NCBI GenBank assembly: GCA_934101745.1
Contig: CAKOSD010000043.1
Location: 1-7,910 of the forward strand
DNA from: an uncultured Bacilli bacterium
GTDB lineage: Bacteria; Bacillota_I; Bacilli_A; RF39; UBA660
Direction: 5' to 3'
Length of the DNA: 7,910 nucleotides
Made by a program: the position numbers and the translations under genes. Below the pieces are notes generated by a model. It was not told the origin of the DNA and did not search any database. It worked only from the letters and a program-made list of their open reading frames with translations. Within the stretch, counting starts at the first letter, position 1. Every line of letters begins with the position of its first letter. Positions 4,876-7,910 of the stretch are shown one piece after another.

Positions 4876-6106
4876 GTTTATTTAAAATGAAAAGTAATCC
4901 TATATAAATACTAACATTTGGCATATTTAAAATATGACCAGTAACTAAGGATATCATAATACTTAGAATAAATGTAAATAAATATATGCCTTTTAATTTA
5001 GGCCCTTTAATATTTTTAAAACATAAATAACCATATATTAGAATTCCAATAATACCAATAGAAAAGAAAATGTCAAATATATCTATTTCTATTCCTTTAA
5101 AAGTATTAACATAACTCTTACCTAGTCCCATTAAGATGTTTATTAAAGGACTATGTAAATATAAATTACTAACTTTACTTAGTATTTCTAATCGTCCACT
5201 AAAGACTAACTTATCTAAGCCATTTAAACTAAAGATATTACTTAGATTAAAGCCATAATAGTTTATTGCTCTGATTATATTTTTAGTAACAGCCATTTTA
5301 GGCAGTATTAATATAACGCCAATAACCAATAAAATTAAGAAAGTCCAAGTAAGATATTTTTTCTTGCTATCTAACTTTTTATAAACAGGACGTAAATATT
5401 TAATAAGAAAATAAATACTAACTATAATACTTCCTAAGATTAAAGTTTTAGTGCCTACTAAATAAATGCATAAAAGTAATTCAATAAAAGTTAACCCGAT
5501 TAAAAAGTAACTCTTTTTTCTAAATAGATACTCTATTACTAAGGGTAACATAATAACTAAGATATTACTTATTTCGTTTCCCCCATAAAACAAACCATAA
5601 AAGCCATTTTTTCCTTCATAAAAATTACCTGCATAATTACCATATTTAAAAAGATAAGGAATTATAATTAAATTTAAATAAATTAAATATGTAATCATAA
5701 TTATTTTTAGATTAAAATACTTCTTGTCAATATCAACTTTATGCATAAAAATAGTTATAACGGGGAGATAAAAAATCGTTAAAATGGTATTTAAACTACT
5801 ACTTAGACCATTGTTTAACCAAAACACCTGACAGCCTAAATAAATTAGAAAATAAATAAGTAAAAACCATATATCTTTTCTTTTATCTTTAGTAAATAAA
5901 AGATATAAAATTATTAAACCAAAAGTAAGTGTTCTTAAAACACTAGAAATACTAAGAAAGTTAAAACTATATCTTATTTGTAAATAAGTTAAGGCATCCA
6001 TTAGGGGTTGCATAATAATTAATATCATTAAGAGAAAAGAAATAACTTTAGAAAATTTATCTTTTTTAATATTATTTTTATTAATTTTCTTTCTTTGGCT
6101 TTTCAT
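4865..6106 (-). CDS. O-antigen ligase/polymerase-like membrane protein (Wzy/WaaL family)
   Basis: This is a 413-residue integral membrane protein with about 11-12 hydrophobic segments and a basic N terminus (MKSQRKKINKNN). Proteins of the O-antigen ligase/Wzy superfamily join or polymerise lipid-linked glycans on the outer side of the membrane. The usual landmarks are present: a short GTKT turn after a membrane segment (218-221), a long extracytoplasmic region (about 270-340) with FSGRLEIL (302-309) and MGLGKSY (326-332), and a final TGHILNMPNVSIYIGLLF block (389-406). The SGR arginine and the late His (391) are the residues I would expect to matter for catalysis. The ATG lies inside the 3' end of the glycosyltransferase gene (26-base overlap) with GGGAG about 10 bases upstream, indicating translational coupling. 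It probably polymerises or transfers the glycan its partner helps build. Polymerase and ligase cannot be told apart from sequence. Confidence 0.85.
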   Translation of the reverse strand: MKSQRKKINKNNIKKDKFSKVISFLLMILIIMQPLMDALTYLQIRYSFNFLSISSVLRTLTFGLIILYLLFTKDKRKDIWFLLIYFLIYLGCQVFWLNNGLSSSLNTILTIFYLPVITIFMHKVDIDKKYFNLKIIMITYLIYLNLIIIPYLFKYGNYAGNFYEGKNGFYGLFYGGNEISNILVIMLPLVIEYLFRKKSYFLIGLTFIELLLCIYLVGTKTLILGSIIVSIYFLIKYLRPVYKKLDSKKKYLTWTFLILLVIGVILILPKMAVTKNIIRAINYYGFNLSNIFSLNGLDKLVFSGRLEILSKVSNLYLHSPLINILMGLGKSYVNTFKGIEIDIFDIFFSIGIIGILIYGYLCFKNIKGPKLKGIYLFTFILSIMISLVTGHILNMPNVSIYIGLLFILNKQEE

Positions 6107-7235
6107 CTAATAATTGCTCCCATGTTTTAATTACTGCTTCTTTAGTATATTTTTTAGCCGAAGTATAAGCATTGGTTCCCATTTTTTTTAGTTTATCAGG
6201 ATTATTAAGTAGTTCAATTATTTTATCGGCCATTTCAAATTCATTACGATTATTGATTAAATAACCATTATAACCATCTTGAATTAAATCTCGGGCCCCT
6301 TCGGCTGAGGAAAATGCCACTACTGGTAACCCATGACTCATAGCCTCTAACATAACAAGACCAAAGGATTCCGAATGACTAGTCATAATATAAAGACACG
6401 ATTTATCATATAACTTGTCAATATCTTCTTGGAATAAATACCCCGGCATCTTAACTTTACCAGATAAATCATTTTTAACTATTGTCTCAAAAAGACTATC
6501 TTTTTCTTTACCATCGCCTACTAAAGTTAATGAAGTACCTTGCGTTTTTAAATTAACTAACTTATAGACTTTTATTAAATCAGCAAAGCCTTTAACTTTT
6601 TCTAGCCTACCAACGGCTATTAAGTTCTTATTATCATACTTAGTAGTCGTTTTACTAACATCATCAATATAATTAGGAATATACCTAACTTGACATCTTA
6701 ATCCTAATTTAGAGAATTCTTTTTGATAAAATGCTTGCAATTCACTATTTACCATAACAACATCATCAAGATACTTACAAGATCTAATAAACTCTTTTAT
6801 TTCTTTTTTAGTATGATTATTGTAATTGTGTTCCCAACCTATGGCTCTAACGCCCTTGTTTTTATATTCACCTAACAATTTATTAAAATAAACTTTACTA
6901 CTAATAATTATATCACTATCACAAGCATCAATAGCATCAATAGTTTTTTTCTTTTTTAAATTCAAAACTTTTAGGGCATAAAATAAATCTTTAACTAAAC
7001 TAAATACTTTGAAATGTTTTAAATCATAACGAATATCATCTCTATTGGGTAAAACACTCGTTAGATACCGTACATTAACGCGTTTATCCAGATAAAAAGC
7101 GGGCTTATCATAAAGTTTATAAACAGATAAAATTTCCACGTTATACTTGTCAACTAAACTATTGGCTAAATTAGTAATACATCTTTCCGCCCCACCATAT
7201 CCTAAATGCAAAGATAAAATTGTTACTTTCTTCAT
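6081..7235 (-). CDS. GT4-family (GT-B fold) glycosyltransferase
   Basis: This is a 384-residue cytoplasmic enzyme expected to move a sugar from a nucleotide-sugar to a lipid-linked or glycan acceptor with retention of configuration. The N-terminal acceptor domain begins with strand VTILSLH and the glycine-rich GGAER loop (14-18). The C-terminal donor domain starts around residue 204 with VGRLEKVKG (208-216), whose Arg210 and Lys215 contact the donor phosphates. It continues with LVGDGKEKDSL (238-248) and MPGY (263-266). The EX7E pair, E289 and E297 in ESFGLVMLEAMSHGLPVVAF, is intact, and length is normal, so it should be active. The ATG is 5 bases after AGGTG. It has its own promoter and overlaps the downstream polymerase/ligase gene by 26 bases, so the two form an operon for cell-surface polysaccharide. 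Donor and acceptor sugars cannot be deduced. Confidence 0.93.
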   Translation of the reverse strand: MKKVTILSLHLGYGGAERCITNLANSLVDKYNVEILSVYKLYDKPAFYLDKRVNVRYLTSVLPNRDDIRYDLKHFKVFSLVKDLFYALKVLNLKKKKTIDAIDACDSDIIISSKVYFNKLLGEYKNKGVRAIGWEHNYNNHTKKEIKEFIRSCKYLDDVVMVNSELQAFYQKEFSKLGLRCQVRYIPNYIDDVSKTTTKYDNKNLIAVGRLEKVKGFADLIKVYKLVNLKTQGTSLTLVGDGKEKDSLFETIVKNDLSGKVKMPGYLFQEDIDKLYDKSCLYIMTSHSESFGLVMLEAMSHGLPVVAFSSAEGARDLIQDGYNGYLINNRNEFEMADKIIELLNNPDKLKKMGTNAYTSAKKYTKEAVIKTWEQLLDEKPKKEN

Positions 7236-7252
7236 ACTATCACCTATTTAAA

Positions 7253-7280
7253 ATTATACTTAAAATTAAAGATAAGTAAA
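7253..7280 (-). promoter_or_regulatory. Sigma-A promoter of the glycosyltransferase operon
   Basis: On the minus strand a perfect TATAAT (7253-7258) follows TTTACT (7275-7280, four of six matches to TTGACA) at a 16-base spacing. Transcription would begin near 7246, about 10 bases before the start codon's ribosome site ends. The -35 box coincides with the T tract of the preceding terminator. Confidence 0.65.
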
Positions 7281-7312
7281 GAAAAATAGAACTAACAATT
7301 TAAGTTCTATTT
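7276..7312 (-). terminator. Rho-independent terminator of the ABC-2 permease gene
   Basis: AAATAGAACT and AGTTCTATTT form a perfect 10-bp stem (7284-7293 with 7303-7312) around a 9-base loop. On the minus strand the T-rich run TTTTTCTTT follows, while the plus strand has no T run. It lies 33 bases after the permease stop and separates that unit from the glycosyltransferase operon. Confidence 0.75.
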
Positions 7313-7345
7313 AAACATATTTTATTATATAAAGGCTTTTTATCC

Positions 7346-7910
7346 TTATTTTAAGTCTTTTACTTCAAAAAGAAGCATACCTATAACATTAATTAAAACG
7401 ATAAAAAATAAAGAACCAAGCCAGATAATCTTATAATTAACAATGGCTTTGTAAGCATCCTCAAACATTAAACCAACCTGAACATTAGGAAGCATTTCAA
7501 TTAACATTCGAAGAGGCTTACTTTCGGCATATTTAGAACCTATAAAACTAAAAATAAGGTTGCCACCCATTAGGAGTAAAACCCCATAAGAGATGATATT
7601 ACTCAAAAGAGAACCGACTTTATTAGTATATAACATTCCAATAAGGACTGTTAAAGAATTAAAGGCCAAAGTTACTAAGTAACCATCAAACATTAAGTAT
7701 TTTAAAAGATTTTTATCTATATCTAATGTACATTTATAATGATGTAATCCTAGTCTAATAGATAGATAATAGGTTAGAAAATAGATTGTTGCTACTATAA
7801 AAGTTACTATTAAATTAGATAAATAAATGTAACTTCTTTTTTTACCAACGATTAACTTATTCCGAATAGTACCTTCATTATAATCTGCCCCAATAAAAAG
7901 ACTAGTAAAG
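7346..7910 (-). CDS. ABC-2 type transporter permease, C-terminal 187 residues (start outside window)
   Basis: The minus-strand frame is open from the stop (TAA, 7346-7348) to the right edge, so the ATG at 7691-7693 is an internal methionine, not the start. The 72 residues upstream of it continue the same protein. They include FIGADYNEGTIRNKLIVGKK, which matches the conserved cytoplasmic loop (E-x-G-T-I-R-N-K) of ABC-2 permeases, followed by a membrane helix (YIYLSNLIVTFIVATIYFLT). Three or four more hydrophobic segments follow, then LFEVKDLK. Such subunits form the membrane channel of an ABC exporter whose ATPase gene is usually adjacent, here presumably beyond the right edge. The substrate is unknown: drug or peptide export is common in this branch, and polysaccharide export is possible given the neighbours. 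Confidence 0.85.
   Translation of the reverse strand, partial: FTSLFIGADYNEGTIRNKLIVGKKRSYIYLSNLIVTFIVATIYFLTYYLSIRLGLHHYKCTLDIDKNLLKYLMFDGYLVTLAFNSLTVLIGMLYTNKVGSLLSNIISYGVLLLMGGNLIFSFIGSKYAESKPLRMLIEMLPNVQVGLMFEDAYKAIVNYKIIWLGSLFFIVLINVIGMLLFEVKDLK

Noticed and set aside
7346..7693. Treating the 115-residue frame as a complete small membrane protein
   Set aside because: The same frame is open to the window edge and the upstream residues carry the ABC-2 permease signature, so it is a truncated view of a longer gene.
1..7910. tRNA, rRNA, CRISPR, insertion sequence or riboswitch
   Set aside because: No cloverleaf, evenly spaced repeat, transposase frame, terminal inverted repeat or long structured leader was found; leaders here are about 20-50 bases.

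Overview
The window is low-GC DNA (A+T-rich intergenic regions, A/T-ending codons, TAA used for almost every stop) with strong AGGAG/AGGTG-type ribosome binding sites. Trp is encoded by TGG and no gene needs TGA read through, so the standard code fits. A Cse60-type sporulation protein, a SpoVB/MurJ-like flippase, a lipoprotein-like surface protein of a kind I associate with uncultured gut Bacilli, and ABC-2, GT4 and O-antigen ligase-like proteins suggest an uncultured Firmicutes/Bacilli genome, perhaps the RF39/Mollicutes-like gut group. The lineage is inferred from protein style, not from a marker gene.

Layout, left to right. The tail of an unidentified plus-strand gene (1-95) ends at a hairpin and converges on a minus-strand pair: cse60 (1764-1937) followed by a MOP-superfamily flippase (115-1749). 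Upstream of these, also on the minus strand, are an ASCH-domain protein with an unrecognised C-terminal half (2027-2833), a small gene broken by a frameshift but still carrying its promoter, RBS and terminator (2911-3101), and a secreted, probably lipid-anchored surface protein (3180-4406). The only complete plus-strand gene, a 63-residue ribbon-helix-helix regulator (4532-4723), is divergent from the surface protein. The 125-bp region between them holds a perfect 11-bp inverted repeat and a second, 7-bp one, with centres 22 bp apart. A minus-strand operon follows: a GT4 glycosyltransferase (6081-7235) overlapping a Wzy/O-antigen ligase-like membrane protein (4865-6106), with its own promoter. 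At the right edge is the C-terminal part of an ABC-2 transporter permease (7346 to beyond 7910), ended by a terminator that abuts the glycosyltransferase promoter.

How the genes may work together. The glycosyltransferase, polymerase/ligase and flippase are three standard parts of a surface-glycan pathway, but here the flippase pairs with cse60, so it may instead serve spore or peptidoglycan precursor transport. The ribbon-helix-helix protein is the obvious candidate to control itself and the divergent surface protein through the palindromes. No RNA gene, CRISPR array, insertion sequence or attachment site was seen. No gene-free stretch exceeds 300 bases.
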